Positions 19,473 to 29,194 are shown, counted from the stretch's first letter. The stretch: 64,000 nucleotides of DNA from Desulfocapsaceae bacterium (GCA_031292275.1 JARLHL010000002.1:61889-125888), one strand, 5' to 3'. A program made the numbers and translations. Notes: generated from the letters alone by a model not told the origin.

Positions 19473-19844
19473 AGCACAGCCTCCATTTCATAAGATGCTT
19501 GTTGATGGTAATAACGAATTATTCTGACAATATAACCTTGGGATTTTCTTGGATTCCGACCGGCGCTATCCTTCTGAAAACATCCGGACAGGGTCATTAA
19601 AAAAAGGGGACGATCTCTTTGCAGGAATCTGCATCAGTCCAGTCCTACCTGCTTAACAAGCAATCGGATATTTCTCAACAAAAAATATCAGGAAGCTGTT
19701 GTCACTGCCTGGGGCAATATATAAATTTTATATTGATAACAGTAGGTTTTCATGCTACGTTTTAGCAGTGGCGATCGGTTTTAAGAATCAGAGTCTGCTG
19801 CCGGCGCTGGTCGGCGGAGAAAAAGGTTTTGGGGTTAGCCGGGT
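19473..19844. other. Divergent intergenic region
   Basis: This 372-base AT-rich gap lies between rubredoxin (minus) and the GspE-like gene (plus). TTGTCA near 19697 followed by an AT-rich TATATAAATT stretch is a possible promoter for the plus-strand operon, but spacing is ambiguous. No gene, repeat or RNA is seen. Confidence 0.35.
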
Positions 19845-21713
19845 ATGACTGAAAACACGAAAAAAAAATACGGCGAGATTGTCTCGCTGCTCATCGCATC
19901 CAAAGTGCTTCAGGAAAAGGACGTCCAGTACGCCGAGCGGATTCGCGCCAAGCTCACGGTCCAGCAGCCTTTGTTGAATGTCCTCAAGGATCTGAAGCTG
20001 ATCAGCGATGAGACGGTACGCGACACAATTCAGAATTCTCATCTGACCATACGGATTGGGGAACTCCTGGTCGAGTTGGGGTATCTCGCCCCCGATGACC
20101 TGACGGCCGCCTTCAACATCCAGCAGGAGAGGGAAAAAAATCTCAAGCTGGGGGAGATTCTGGTCAAGTACAATTTCATCGAAGAGAAACTGTTTAACCG
20201 GATCCTTTCGATACAGCTGGGCTTTCCTCTGGTGGAGCCGACCATTACTGAAATCGACAAGGAACTGGTGGCCAGGGCGCCCTTGAAGGTAATGGCCAGC
20301 CAGCTTTTTCTCCCCCTGAAAACCGATGGCGGTCCGACCGTGGTGGCTTTCAATGACCCCACTGACAAGGATGCCCTGCTTGCCGCCAGGAGGCTGTTCG
20401 GCAGCCAGATCAAACCGGCCGTCGCCGATAAAAAGACCCTGCGGGATTCCCTGCGGCTGCTCGCCAACGAGGCGGCTGGTCTGGCTGTCAATGTCGACAA
20501 CAAGACGCTCATCGGAATTGTCAATTCCATCATCCTGGCTGCAACCAAGGCCGACGCCAGCGATATTCATATCGAGCCCATGGTGGATCATCTCCAGGTT
20601 CGATTTCGCGAGGACGGTGTTCTCAGGCATTTCAAGGATTTCCCCAAGGATATCATCCCTGCCCTGTGCAGCAGGATCAAGATTATGTGCAAGGCTGATA
20701 TTGCCGAGAAACGCAGACATCAGGGCGGGCGGATCCTCTTCGATTATGACGAGGGCCAGCTGGATATCCGTGTTTCCCTGTATGTGACGATCCACGGCGA
20801 AAAGATCGTCATGCGGCTCCTCAGGCAGAAGAGTGAATTGCTGGATATCAATTCCATCGGCCTGTCTCCCCGGATGCTCAGCCGGTTTCTTGACGAGGCC
20901 GTCTACCAGCCCAGCGGTGTACTGCTGGTCACCGGTCCCACCGGTTCCGGCAAGACCTCGACCATATACAGCTGCGTCCACCATGTGAAAAATCCGCAGA
21001 TCAGTATTATCACTGCCGAAGAGCCCGTTGAATATGTCATTGACGGGGTGGCTCAATGCTCGATCGACCCGACAATCGATCTGACCTTTCAGGAGACCCT
21101 GCGGCATATAGTCCGTCAGGATCCCGACATCATCGTCATAGGCGAGATCCGGGACAGTTTTTCAGCCGATATGGCCATGCAGGCGGCGCTTACCGGGCAT
21201 AAAGTGCTAACTACTTTTCATACCGAGGACTCTATCGGCGGGCTGATTCGCCTCCTGAATATGGATATTGCGCCCTTCCTGGTCTCCTCGACCGTGGTCA
21301 GCGTGCTTGCTCAGCGTCTGCTGCGCCGGGTCTGCCCCCACTGCGCGGTCTCTGTAAAGCCGAGCCCCACCCAACTGCAGCGCCTGGGCATCAGCAGCGC
21401 GGACCTGCAGGGGGGCAACTTCCGCAAGGGACGGGGCTGTACAGAATGCAATCAGACAGGTTATAAGGGGCGGATCGGTGTTTTCGAACTTCTGGTCCTC
21501 AATGAATTGGTCCGGGATGCCATCCTTGAGAGGAGGACAAGCCATGAGATCCGGGCCATCAGCATCAAACATTCCGGTCTGGTGACCCTTCTGGAAGATG
21601 GCCTGGTGAAGGCCGCCGCCGGCCAGACCACTCTGGAAGAAATCCTGCGCTGCCTACCTAAGCTTGCACCGCCCAGACCACTTTCAGAAATACGCTGGCT
21701 CTCCGGAGAATAG
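19845..21713 (+). CDS. GspE/PilB-family secretion or pilus assembly ATPase
   Basis: A 622-residue hexameric-type ATPase. The N-terminal ~190 residues hold two MshEN/GspE-N-like helical modules (IGELLVELGYLAPDDL and LGEILVKYNFIEEKL). The core has Walker A GPTGSGKTS at 364-372, an Asp box (ITAEEPVEY), Walker B (DIIVIGEIRD), a His box (LTGHKVLTTFHTED) and a four-cysteine zinc element (CPHC, then CTEC). Such ATPases power type II secretion or type IV pilus extension. No pilin, platform or secretin gene is in the window, so the machine it serves is unknown. Its stop is 3 bases before an HDOD gene. Confidence 0.88.
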   Translation: MTENTKKKYGEIVSLLIASKVLQEKDVQYAERIRAKLTVQQPLLNVLKDLKLISDETVRDTIQNSHLTIRIGELLVELGYLAPDDLTAAFNIQQEREKNLKLGEILVKYNFIEEKLFNRILSIQLGFPLVEPTITEIDKELVARAPLKVMASQLFLPLKTDGGPTVVAFNDPTDKDALLAARRLFGSQIKPAVADKKTLRDSLRLLANEAAGLAVNVDNKTLIGIVNSIILAATKADASDIHIEPMVDHLQVRFREDGVLRHFKDFPKDIIPALCSRIKIMCKADIAEKRRHQGGRILFDYDEGQLDIRVSLYVTIHGEKIVMRLLRQKSELLDINSIGLSPRMLSRFLDEAVYQPSGVLLVTGPTGSGKTSTIYSCVHHVKNPQISIITAEEPVEYVIDGVAQCSIDPTIDLTFQETLRHIVRQDPDIIVIGEIRDSFSADMAMQAALTGHKVLTTFHTEDSIGGLIRLLNMDIAPFLVSSTVVSVLAQRLLRRVCPHCAVSVKPSPTQLQRLGISSADLQGGNFRKGRGCTECNQTGYKGRIGVFELLVLNELVRDAILERRTSHEIRAISIKHSGLVTLLEDGLVKAAAGQTTLEEILRCLPKLAPPRPLSEIRWLSGE

Positions 21714-21716
21714 ACC

Positions 21717-22550
21717 ATGAGCGTTTCCTTTGTTGATGTCATAGAAGAGGTTATACAATCCGGTGAGGTCACCTTGCCGGTATTCAGCCCGACTGCTTTG
21801 CGCGTACAGCAGGAACTGGTGAAAAAAGAGCCGGACAGCCGGATGTTAGAACAGCTGATCACCAGCGACCAGTCGCTTTCCAGCCAGGTCCTGCGAATGG
21901 CCAACTCCGCATTTTACAGAGGGCTTGCCCAGATAATGACCGTCAAGGCTGCCATCATCCGGCTCGGTATGCGCGAGATCGGCAGAATTGTGCTGCTGTC
22001 TTCATCGCAGAGCCAGTTTCGCAGTAAGGATGCCGAGATCAACAGGGTGATGAAAAAGCTCTGGCAGCATTCCGCCGGTTGCGCAATTGCCGCCAACTGG
22101 CTGGCGAAACGGTGCAAATTTGCCGACCTGAGCAGTCAGGCCTTTTTTGCCGGTCTCCTTCATGACGTCGGCAAGCTCTTTGTGCTGATGGTCATTGAAC
22201 AGGTAAAGCGGAAAAATGCCAAGCTGACCATGACTGACGCCCTTTTTATGGAGGCCATCGACACCCTGCATACCCGTCAGGGCTATGAGCTGATGCAGCA
22301 ATGGCATATGCCGGAACAGTATTGTCTGATTGTCCGCGATCACCATGAACCTGATGTCGACAGCAAAAACTATCTGCTCCTCATCGTCCGGCTGGCCGAT
22401 ATGGCCTGCCATAAGCTCGGCGTCGCCCTGTCGCCGGAGCCGGATTTGAACCTGGCGTCCACTATGGAGGCAGGGGTCTTCGGTCTCACTGAAATAGACG
22501 TGGCAGAACTTGAGGTGATTCTTGAAGATACCGCCTCGTTGTTCTCCTGA
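21717..22550 (+). CDS. HDOD domain protein
   Basis: A 277-residue HDOD-family protein (LPVFSPTALRVQQ at the N-terminus, SLSSQVLRMANSAFY and LHDVGKLFV in the core). HDOD domains are HD-related modules found in signalling proteins, mostly without demonstrated phosphohydrolase activity; here an HD pair is retained in LLHDVGK. The start follows the upstream stop by 3 bases and its GGAGAA site lies inside the end of the ATPase gene, indicating translational coupling. A regulatory role for the ATPase is inferred from this tight linkage. Confidence 0.85.
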   Translation: MSVSFVDVIEEVIQSGEVTLPVFSPTALRVQQELVKKEPDSRMLEQLITSDQSLSSQVLRMANSAFYRGLAQIMTVKAAIIRLGMREIGRIVLLSSSQSQFRSKDAEINRVMKKLWQHSAGCAIAANWLAKRCKFADLSSQAFFAGLLHDVGKLFVLMVIEQVKRKNAKLTMTDALFMEAIDTLHTRQGYELMQQWHMPEQYCLIVRDHHEPDVDSKNYLLLIVRLADMACHKLGVALSPEPDLNLASTMEAGVFGLTEIDVAELEVILEDTASLFS

Positions 22551-22564
22551 GCAGCGGATAGCCC

Positions 22565-23944
22565 TCAGGTCTTCTGCAGGTCCGCCACCTCAGCCAGGAG
22601 CAGGGCGGTCGTCCGTATCCCCTGATGGTAGTGGCTGCGCTTGAATCGCTCGTTGGGCGAGTGGATGTTGTCGATGGGCAGTCCAAAGCCAAGGAGCAGC
22701 ACAGGGACCTGCAGCGATTCCTGAAAGGTCCCGACGATGGGGATGGATCCCCCGTCGCCCATGAAAATCGCCTTCTTGCCGAATCCCTTTTCAAGGGCGG
22801 TTTTGCCTGCCTGGATCAAAGGTGAATCCCGAGGGATCAGCACCGGTTTTGCCCCACCCATATCTTCCACCTCCACACTCACCCCTGTCGGACAGATGTC
22901 CTTCACATAGGCGATGAAGGCGGATCTGATTGTGTCTGGATCCTGATGGGGGACCAGGCGCATGGACAGCTTGGCCGCGGCCACGGCAGGGATTACCGTC
23001 TTGGCCCCCTGGCCGGTATATCCCGACCAGATGCCGTTGACATCACAGGTGGGTCGAATCCACATCCTTTCAAGAGAGCTGTAGCCCGATTCGCCGAAGA
23101 CGGCACTGACTCCTGTTTCCTCCTTCACCTTCAAATCGGTATTGCCCAGCCGGGCGATCTCCTGCCTGACCTCATCGCCGGCAGGGACCACGCAGTCATA
23201 AAAGCCAGGGATCCGGATTCTGCCCTCTTCATCCTTCAGCCGGGAGATGATCCGGCAGAGTGCATCGGCCGGATTGCGTACCGCGCCGCCGAAGATTCCC
23301 GAATGCAGATCCATGGCCGGCCCTTTCACCCTGATTTCCAGATAGCAAAGGCCCCGGAGCGATGTGCAGATTGCCGGCGTCTCTTCGTCATAGAGATGGG
23401 TATCGGAAATCACAATCATATCGCAGGCCAGCTTTTCCGGATTTTCCCTGGTGTAGGCATAAATCCCTCTGCCGCCGGACTCCTCCTCACCCTCGAAAAT
23501 GCATTTTATATTCACGGGCAGGGGTGTGCCGGTGCGAATAAATCCCTCGATTGCCTTGAGATGGCCGTACATTTGGCCCTTGTCATCGCTGGCCCCTCTG
23601 GCGTAAATCCAGCCCTCTCTGATCTCGGGTGAAAAGGGGGGGCTGTCCCAGAGATCCACCGGGTCGACGGGCTGGACATCGTAATGCCCGTAAAAGAGCA
23701 GCGTCGGCCGTCCCTGCCGCTGCTCCGACTGGGCGTAGATCAGCGGATGCCCCTGAAGCTCGATCACCTCGGGCTCCAGCCCCAGCCCCTGCAGTTCGGC
23801 CGTGAGGAAAGCGACGGCAGCGCGGATGTCGTCTTTATGGCTGGGCTGAGCGCTGATACTGGGGATCTTTAAGAAGGTGTACAGCTGCTGCAGATGATCG
23901 TCCCGGTGATCGTCCAGGTACTGCATGACATCTTGGAGGGCCAT
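22565..23944 (-). CDS. M20-family metallopeptidase (dipeptidase)
   Basis: A 459-residue M20 peptidase similar to PepV/CNDP-like dipeptidases that hydrolyse dipeptides or N-acyl amino acids. Di-zinc ligands are visible: His87 and Asp89 in GHYDVQP, Asp120 in GASDDKG, the catalytic Glu-Glu in EGEEESGG (~151-158), and a late histidine in NIHSPNERF. The dimerisation ('lid') domain sits at ~190-300. AAAGGAAA precedes the ATG. It converges with the HDOD gene (14 bases between stops). Exact substrate is not predictable. Confidence 0.9.
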   Translation of the reverse strand: MALQDVMQYLDDHRDDHLQQLYTFLKIPSISAQPSHKDDIRAAVAFLTAELQGLGLEPEVIELQGHPLIYAQSEQRQGRPTLLFYGHYDVQPVDPVDLWDSPPFSPEIREGWIYARGASDDKGQMYGHLKAIEGFIRTGTPLPVNIKCIFEGEEESGGRGIYAYTRENPEKLACDMIVISDTHLYDEETPAICTSLRGLCYLEIRVKGPAMDLHSGIFGGAVRNPADALCRIISRLKDEEGRIRIPGFYDCVVPAGDEVRQEIARLGNTDLKVKEETGVSAVFGESGYSSLERMWIRPTCDVNGIWSGYTGQGAKTVIPAVAAAKLSMRLVPHQDPDTIRSAFIAYVKDICPTGVSVEVEDMGGAKPVLIPRDSPLIQAGKTALEKGFGKKAIFMGDGGSIPIVGTFQESLQVPVLLLGFGLPIDNIHSPNERFKRSHYHQGIRTTALLLAEVADLQKT

Positions 23945-24106
23945 GGCGGATTTCCTTTGAGATTAAATTTTTTTTATAAATGCTTTTTGTGAAGCCGATA
24001 CCTTCATAATCATTGACGGCATGTTCACCCTTGTCAAGAGCTGACAAAAGTGCATTATCCGCATCAGCCGCTGGTTGTTACGGAACCATGAATCGTAAGG
24101 CCAGGA

Positions 24107-25036
24107 CTACCGGTAGATGGAATAGTGGCGCTGCGCCCTTTTGCCGATGTTCAGGATCAACAGGGCCAGGGCGATGCAGACCATGCCGAGTACCGAGAAG
24201 AGCTCGGGCGATTCGCCGGGGAACACTATCCAGCTCAGACAGGCACCCGCAACCGGAATGAGAAACAGCCAGAGGTTAAGATCCGCCACCCCCACGCCCT
24301 TTCGCTTCAGAAGGATGAACCAGATTGAAAAGGCCAGGGCAGACAGAAAACTCAACCAGAGCAGGGAGAGATAGTAGATCCCCGGCAGCGGTCCCTTGGG
24401 CGGCCCCTCGACGGGGATAGAGCATAGAAATATGATAAAGCCGCCCAGAAAAAGCTGTGATGAGGTCAGGACCAGTGGAGGCAGAGGAGATTTGCTCCTT
24501 GAAACAAGAATATTGCCGATGCCGGATGAAGCGTTGGAAAGGAGCAGAAGCAGCAGGCCCAGGAACTGACTTGTGCCGGAGAGGGTGATTTCTCCCCTGG
24601 TCAGGGCGATAATGGTAACTCCTGAGAAACCAAGGAGGATGCTGATGATTCTCCGGGACGTCATCCTCTCCGATCTGGCCACGAAATGGGCCATGACCGC
24701 AATGATCAGAGGCTGAGAGCCCGTTATGATGGCTGCTATGGCCGAAGGCAGCATATTCATTCCCTGATACAGGAGGGTATAGGTCAATGTGGTCTGGAAG
24801 AGAGCGACTAGAATTACGATCCCGCCGTTTTCTTTGATGTTTTTCAGATAGAGTGAAAAACTGCCGCAGAAGGGGAGAATCATCAGGCCGCTGGCCATGA
24901 ACCGGAGGCCTGCAAACTGCAGGGGGGGAGTATACTGCAGTCCGATCTTGATGCCTGGAAAGGCCGACGACCAGAGCAGGCAGGACAGTATGGCCAGGAA
25001 AGTGGTGCTCCTGAGAAAGCCGGGCATGGGTGACAT
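24107..25036 (-). CDS. EamA/DMT-family transporter
   Basis: A 309-residue integral membrane protein with about ten hydrophobic segments in two five-helix EamA repeats. It starts MSPMPGFLRSTTFLAILSCL and has the typical SAFPGIKIGL and an SGFSG..ALTRGE turn between repeats. DMT members export amino acids, metabolites or drugs; the substrate here is unknown. The start codon overlaps the stop of a 64-residue upstream frame in the sequence TGATG, indicating translational coupling if that frame is real. Confidence 0.88.
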   Translation of the reverse strand: MSPMPGFLRSTTFLAILSCLLWSSAFPGIKIGLQYTPPLQFAGLRFMASGLMILPFCGSFSLYLKNIKENGGIVILVALFQTTLTYTLLYQGMNMLPSAIAAIITGSQPLIIAVMAHFVARSERMTSRRIISILLGFSGVTIIALTRGEITLSGTSQFLGLLLLLLSNASSGIGNILVSRSKSPLPPLVLTSSQLFLGGFIIFLCSIPVEGPPKGPLPGIYYLSLLWLSFLSALAFSIWFILLKRKGVGVADLNLWLFLIPVAGACLSWIVFPGESPELFSVLGMVCIALALLILNIGKRAQRHYSIYR

Positions 25037-25230
25037 CAGATATGCACCGCCAGGTCGGGAAATCCGGGCTTTCCCTGATGCGGGTTCTTCCTCCCTCCGG
25101 TCGCCGGAGCACGATGGCCTTCAGGATACCTGGCTGATTCATGGTTCTTTGCCGGGTGGGGCATACCGAAGAGACGGGGCGGAAGCAGGCTCATACAATC
25201 GGCGGAATGAATCGTAAAGCCCTTGTCCAT
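25036..25230 (-). CDS. Possible small ORF coupled to the EamA transporter (64 residues)
   Basis: The frame from the ATG at 25230 has GAGGAG a suitable distance upstream and ends in TGA overlapping the transporter ATG (TGATG). The protein begins MDKGFTIHSADCMSLLPP, is basic and proline-rich, has no membrane segment and resembles nothing I know. Either it is a real small protein, or a leader peptide whose translation controls the transporter start, or the ribosome binding site is coincidental. Confidence 0.35.
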   Translation of the reverse strand: MDKGFTIHSADCMSLLPPRLFGMPHPAKNHESARYPEGHRAPATGGRKNPHQGKPGFPDLAVHI

Positions 25231-25557
25231 GGTTACTCCTCGAGGATGTTGCGGCGGCGTGATGAGCGGTGGATGTCTAATGTGATCGGCAGAAAGCCCC
25301 GGGGGCTCCAAGTAGACGCAAAATGCCACAGGCCGGCGATGCGGCCCATGGCATTCCATCTCTTCAATGCGTATGAACTGTACGGGCAGCTGAATGTCAG
25401 CGAGCCTGAAAGTCCATGGACCCAGCCGCCCTGTATTGATCCCGTTATATCGCAGTTTTGTAAAAAAAAAACTAAAACTTCATCTCACAATAGGATATCG
25501 CTCTTCATATGTCAACCTTGCCTGAAACGGGGCTCGGACCGTGATTGTGGCAGCTGC
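25231..25557. other. Intergenic region
   Basis: 327 bases between the histidine kinase stop and the small ORF. It includes a G+C-rich palindrome AGCCCCGGGGGCT near 25297 and an A/T tract near 25456-25490 that could serve as terminator or promoter sequence. No gene is seen. Confidence 0.35.
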
Positions 25558-26832
25558 TTATAGAATCGGGAGTCTGATGGTGAAGGTTGAGCCTTGTCCC
25601 ACAGTGGATTCGAAACTCAGGTCACCGCCGTGCTTGTCGTTGATTATGGTTCGAGAAATAGTCAGACCCTGGCCGGAGCCGCGCCCGACGGCCTTGGTTG
25701 TATAGAAGGGGTCGAATATCCTCTCCCGGATACCGGGCGGAATACCGCAGCCGGTATCGGAGACAGTTATTACCGCCTGGTCTCCCTCCTGAAAACTCCT
25801 GACGGTAATCCTCCCCATTTCACTGGAGGTCCCTTTTTTATCTTCAATGGCATGGGCGGCATTGACGACCAGGTTCAGGATAACCTGGCCGATATCGCCA
25901 TGGAAGACCTTGACCAGAGGCAGTTCTCCGAGTTCGGTCTCAAGCTCGGCAACATATTTGTAGGCATTGGTGCAGACGATGAGGGTATTCTGGATGATCT
26001 CGTTCAGGTTTGCAGATGACTTATGCTCGTTGTCCTGTACGTGGGCAAATCCCTTCAGACCGAGGACCAGGGATGTGACCCTGTCCACTCCATGGATAGT
26101 CTGCTCAAAGGCCTTCGGAGCCTCATCTTGGAGGTATTCGAGATCCACGATTTCCTCCTGCTCGGCTATCTGAGCCAGCAGGTCGTCGAACGCCTGCCTG
26201 CCTTTTACAGAATCGCGGAGCTTGCCGTATCGGTTTGCCAGTTCCAGCAGGTCGTCAAAGGCTTCTTTGAGAAAGGAGACATTGCTGCCGATAAATTGAA
26301 TCGGGGTGTTGATCTCATGGGCAATCCCTGCGGAAAGCTCGCCTATGGACTCAAGTTTCATTCCGTGGATGCGTTTTGCCTCCTGAATGCGCTGTTCGGT
26401 CAGATTGCGAAAGATAAGGGTCGCCCCGGAAATTTCATTGTTTTCATCCCGGATGGGGGAAACGATATAATCGGCGGAGAAGCTGGATTTGTCTTTTTTC
26501 CAGAAGACATCTCCATCGACATGGTGCGATGATCCATCCTCAATAGCCGCGAAAACCGGGCAGAATTCCCATGGGTACTCTCCGCCGTCGTCAGTCGTAT
26601 GGTGCATGGTCGTATGACAATGCCGGCCGATAAAATCATCCGCTGAGAGATTGAGGGCATGCAGGGCCGTCTCGTTAGCCGTCAGGACATTCCCTTCCCG
26701 GTCCACGGTTATCACGGCCCCGTTTACCCAGTTGAGCATCATCTTGTTTTGAAAGAGGACCTGGGTCAGGGCTTCATGCAATCTTTCGATCCGCCTTTCT
26801 ACTATTTGGGCATCATTCACATCCTCTGACAC
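25558..26832 (-). CDS. PAS-domain sensor histidine kinase (soluble)
   Basis: A 424-residue cytoplasmic kinase with no membrane segments. A PAS domain (~35-145) contains a cysteine/histidine-rich segment (GRHCHTTMHH..CPVF). The phospho-acceptor His is His172 in GELSAGIAHEINTPIQF. A long helical insert follows, and the ATPase domain shows NLVVNAAHAI, SDTGCGIP and GSGQGLTISRTII. The start is set at the GTG at 26832, which has AGGAGG five bases upstream; a TTG at 26880 would add 16 residues but has no such site. No response regulator is adjacent on this strand. The double-receiver GGDEF gene lies ~1 kb away on the other strand. Confidence 0.85.
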   Translation of the reverse strand: MSEDVNDAQIVERRIERLHEALTQVLFQNKMMLNWVNGAVITVDREGNVLTANETALHALNLSADDFIGRHCHTTMHHTTDDGGEYPWEFCPVFAAIEDGSSHHVDGDVFWKKDKSSFSADYIVSPIRDENNEISGATLIFRNLTEQRIQEAKRIHGMKLESIGELSAGIAHEINTPIQFIGSNVSFLKEAFDDLLELANRYGKLRDSVKGRQAFDDLLAQIAEQEEIVDLEYLQDEAPKAFEQTIHGVDRVTSLVLGLKGFAHVQDNEHKSSANLNEIIQNTLIVCTNAYKYVAELETELGELPLVKVFHGDIGQVILNLVVNAAHAIEDKKGTSSEMGRITVRSFQEGDQAVITVSDTGCGIPPGIRERIFDPFYTTKAVGRGSGQGLTISRTIINDKHGGDLSFESTVGQGSTFTIRLPIL

Positions 26833-26977
26833 ATTGGCCTCCTGAACAGTCTGATTTGAAGCTCCTGTTTCCTGAAACAATTACAGTTTCATATAGTTAT
26901 AGGTCAGCAACGGCACGATGAGAAGGGGCCCGGATCCGGAAAATCTGAGCGGGACATTTTCTGAGCAGGACATGGTT

Positions 26978-27421
26978 TCAGTCACCTTTCATAATCTCGA
27001 GGACGGTCAGGTCATAGGTGAGATGATGACCGGCCAGGGGGTGGTTATAGTCGACGAGAACCGTATCTTCCCTGACTTCGAGTATGGTGGCGGGAATTTT
27101 GTGTTCTTCGCCGTCTTTGGTGATGCTTTGCGAGAGAATCATTCCGGGGGCGGGGCTTATTTTGTCGCCAAAAGACGTACGGCTGAGGCTATGCAGCAGT
27201 TCCTTCCGCCTGGGCCCGAAACCCTCTTCCGGAGGCAGACGCACCTTTTTGCTTTCGCCCGTAGCCATGCCGAGCAGGGCCTGTTCGAGGCTGGGAGGGA
27301 TGTCATGATTGCCCATTGTGACGAGGAGCGGTTTCTCCCGGGTCACGGATATAAAAACTTCACCATTATCAAGTTTCCCTGTATATATAATAGATATGAC
27401 ACTCTTATCTTCTATCTTCAT
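26978..27421 (-). CDS. FKBP-type peptidyl-prolyl isomerase, SlyD-like
   Basis: A 147-residue SlyD-type FKBP with an inserted-flap chaperone domain. Seen are VISIIYTGKLDNGEVF at the N-terminus, LGMATGESKKVRLPPEEGFG and the late VLVDYNHPLAGHHLTYDLTVLEI block, which is nearly diagnostic. It catalyses Xaa-Pro isomerisation and assists folding in the cytoplasm. It lacks the long His/Cys-rich metal-binding tail of E. coli SlyD. The ATG at 27421 is chosen because AGGAG lies 8 bases upstream; a TTG directly before it is less likely. Confidence 0.92.
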   Translation of the reverse strand: MKIEDKSVISIIYTGKLDNGEVFISVTREKPLLVTMGNHDIPPSLEQALLGMATGESKKVRLPPEEGFGPRRKELLHSLSRTSFGDKISPAPGMILSQSITKDGEEHKIPATILEVREDTVLVDYNHPLAGHHLTYDLTVLEIMKGD

Positions 27422-27856
27422 CAAGATTGCTCCTTTGGATAACCATTAAAAATTGCGATTGCTCTACATGCTACCATGCTAGCGTAAATTATTATTTTTT
27501 ACAATATCATCAAAAAAATGAGGCTGTAAGGATTTGATGGACGCGTATTGCCAGGGCTGTGTCGATCAGGCTGCAGCCCTCCGAAATAAAAATAAAAAGG
27601 TATAACGAAGCTGGTGGCTTATTAGAGGTGCCGTTCAACTCTTTATCGCATAGGGGGGGGCTCCGCGGCGGCTAAGGAAACCGGGGCAGCATATTCGGTC
27701 GGGTGGAGGGAGATGTGCGAAGAGAGGGGACGGAGGCTCGGCAATTGGTGATAAAGTAAAACGGTTCCGAAAAGTAAGGCTGACCGGTCAGGTGGGGCAG
27801 GGTACGTGCAATCCTCACGAACTGAGAATTTCATCAAATCGTCTGAAAGAAACATC
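27422..27856. other. Divergent intergenic region
   Basis: About 435 bases between the SlyD-like gene and the GGDEF gene. The part near 27480-27530 is AT-rich and probably holds the SlyD promoter. AGGGCTG/CAGCCCT (27553-27559, 27574-27580) forms a 7-bp hairpin without a T-run, and an eight-G tract lies at 27652-27660. No gene recognised. Confidence 0.4.
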
Positions 27857-29194
27857 ATGGATAAAAAAACCGTTTTGGTTGTTGACGATTCATCGACTAT
27901 TTGCGCCATCATCAACAATGAATTAACGGAAGCCGGTTATGAAGTCATCACGGCCAAGAACGGCATAGAGGCACTCTCCTTCATCGAATGGATGGACAGG
28001 TTGCCCGATATCCTGACTCTGGATATAGATATGCCGGTAATGGGGGGATTCGAGGTGTGCGAGCGGCTCCTGGAGGGCCGGGATGCTCCCAACGAGAGGA
28101 GACGGAAGGCTGCGAGAATCCCCGTTATTTTTGTTTCGGCCAACGATACCATCGAAAACAGGCGGAAAGGGTTTCAACTCGAAGTTATAGACTTTATCAG
28201 TAAGCCATTCAAACGAGGTGACATTTCCCGTACTGTTGACAAGGTCCTCAATCCAGGCAAGGAGTTTCTTGGTATGCGGGCACTTGTCGTAGATGATTCG
28301 GTCGGGATAAGAAGGATGATCCACAGGTTGCTGAGAAGAAACGGTATTGACGTTTCGGAAGCCGAAGACGGCTTGCAGGCTTTACAGCTAGTCGAGCAAC
28401 AGCACGAGAAGTATGACATTGTTATTTTAGATTATCACATGCCTCGTATGTGTGGCGACGAGCTGTGCCGGCTCCTGCGGCAGAGGGATGACATGAAACA
28501 GGTCCCGCAAATTTTTGTGAGCTCATTTGATGGAAGGGATTCCGCCCTCGATTTTTTTAAAGCCGGGGCCAGCGATTATCTGCGAAAACCCTTTATTGAG
28601 GAGGAACTTCAGGCGAAAATTCAGATCCATCTCCGGGTGAAAAAATATGTCAACGAGCTTGAAATTCTGAATAAGAAGCTTGAAAAATCTTCCGTATGTG
28701 ATGGATTAACTGGACTTTACAATCGGAGATATTTTAGGAATGAGTTGGATAATTGCTTTGCCAAGGCCACCAGGTATAACTTGGAATTATCCTGCCTTTT
28801 CATAGATCTCGACTATTTCAAGAGAGTTAACGATACATATGGCCATGCTTTTGGTGATCTTGTCTTGATACAGTTTGCGGAAATCCTGACCAAAAAGATT
28901 CGGCCGGCAGATATTGCCGCTCGGTATGGAGGAGAAGAATTTGTCGTTCTGCTGTCCGTCACAGGCAGTTCCGGGGCTGTCGGTCTTGCAGAGGAGATCA
29001 GGTCTCTTACCAGTCAGCATCTTTTCAGTGATGGAGTCACCCGCATTCATGTGGATATCAGTATTGGTGTGTCATCGTTGCAGAAGGACAAACCGGGAAA
29101 TACTGACGAATTGGTTTCGTTTGCTGACAAGGCACTGTACATGGCCAAAAAAAACGGGAGAAACAGAGTTTGTCAGTATGGAACATGGAGTTGA
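27857..29194 (+). CDS. Double-receiver diguanylate cyclase (PleD-like)
   Basis: A 445-residue protein with two receiver domains and a GGDEF domain. Receiver 1 has phospho-acceptor Asp56 (LTLDIDMPVMGG) and receiver 2 has Asp192 (VILDYHMPRMCG). The cyclase domain has the active-site motif GGEEF at 358-362, preceded at the right spacing by an RxxD inhibitory site (Arg349-Asp352), so it should make c-di-GMP and be feedback-inhibited by it. The order REC-REC-GGDEF matches PleD. The start at 27857 (MDKKTVLVVDDS) fits the receiver fold; an upstream in-frame start at 27806 would add 17 residues. Ribosome binding signal is weak. Confidence 0.9.
   Translation: MDKKTVLVVDDSSTICAIINNELTEAGYEVITAKNGIEALSFIEWMDRLPDILTLDIDMPVMGGFEVCERLLEGRDAPNERRRKAARIPVIFVSANDTIENRRKGFQLEVIDFISKPFKRGDISRTVDKVLNPGKEFLGMRALVVDDSVGIRRMIHRLLRRNGIDVSEAEDGLQALQLVEQQHEKYDIVILDYHMPRMCGDELCRLLRQRDDMKQVPQIFVSSFDGRDSALDFFKAGASDYLRKPFIEEELQAKIQIHLRVKKYVNELEILNKKLEKSSVCDGLTGLYNRRYFRNELDNCFAKATRYNLELSCLFIDLDYFKRVNDTYGHAFGDLVLIQFAEILTKKIRPADIAARYGGEEFVVLLSVTGSSGAVGLAEEIRSLTSQHLFSDGVTRIHVDISIGVSSLQKDKPGNTDELVSFADKALYMAKKNGRNRVCQYGTWS

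Noticed and set aside
19004..19493. Overlapping 90-110 residue frames on both strands near rubredoxin
   Set aside because: They are open because of the G+C-rich hairpin sequence. The real gene here is the 53-residue rubredoxin.
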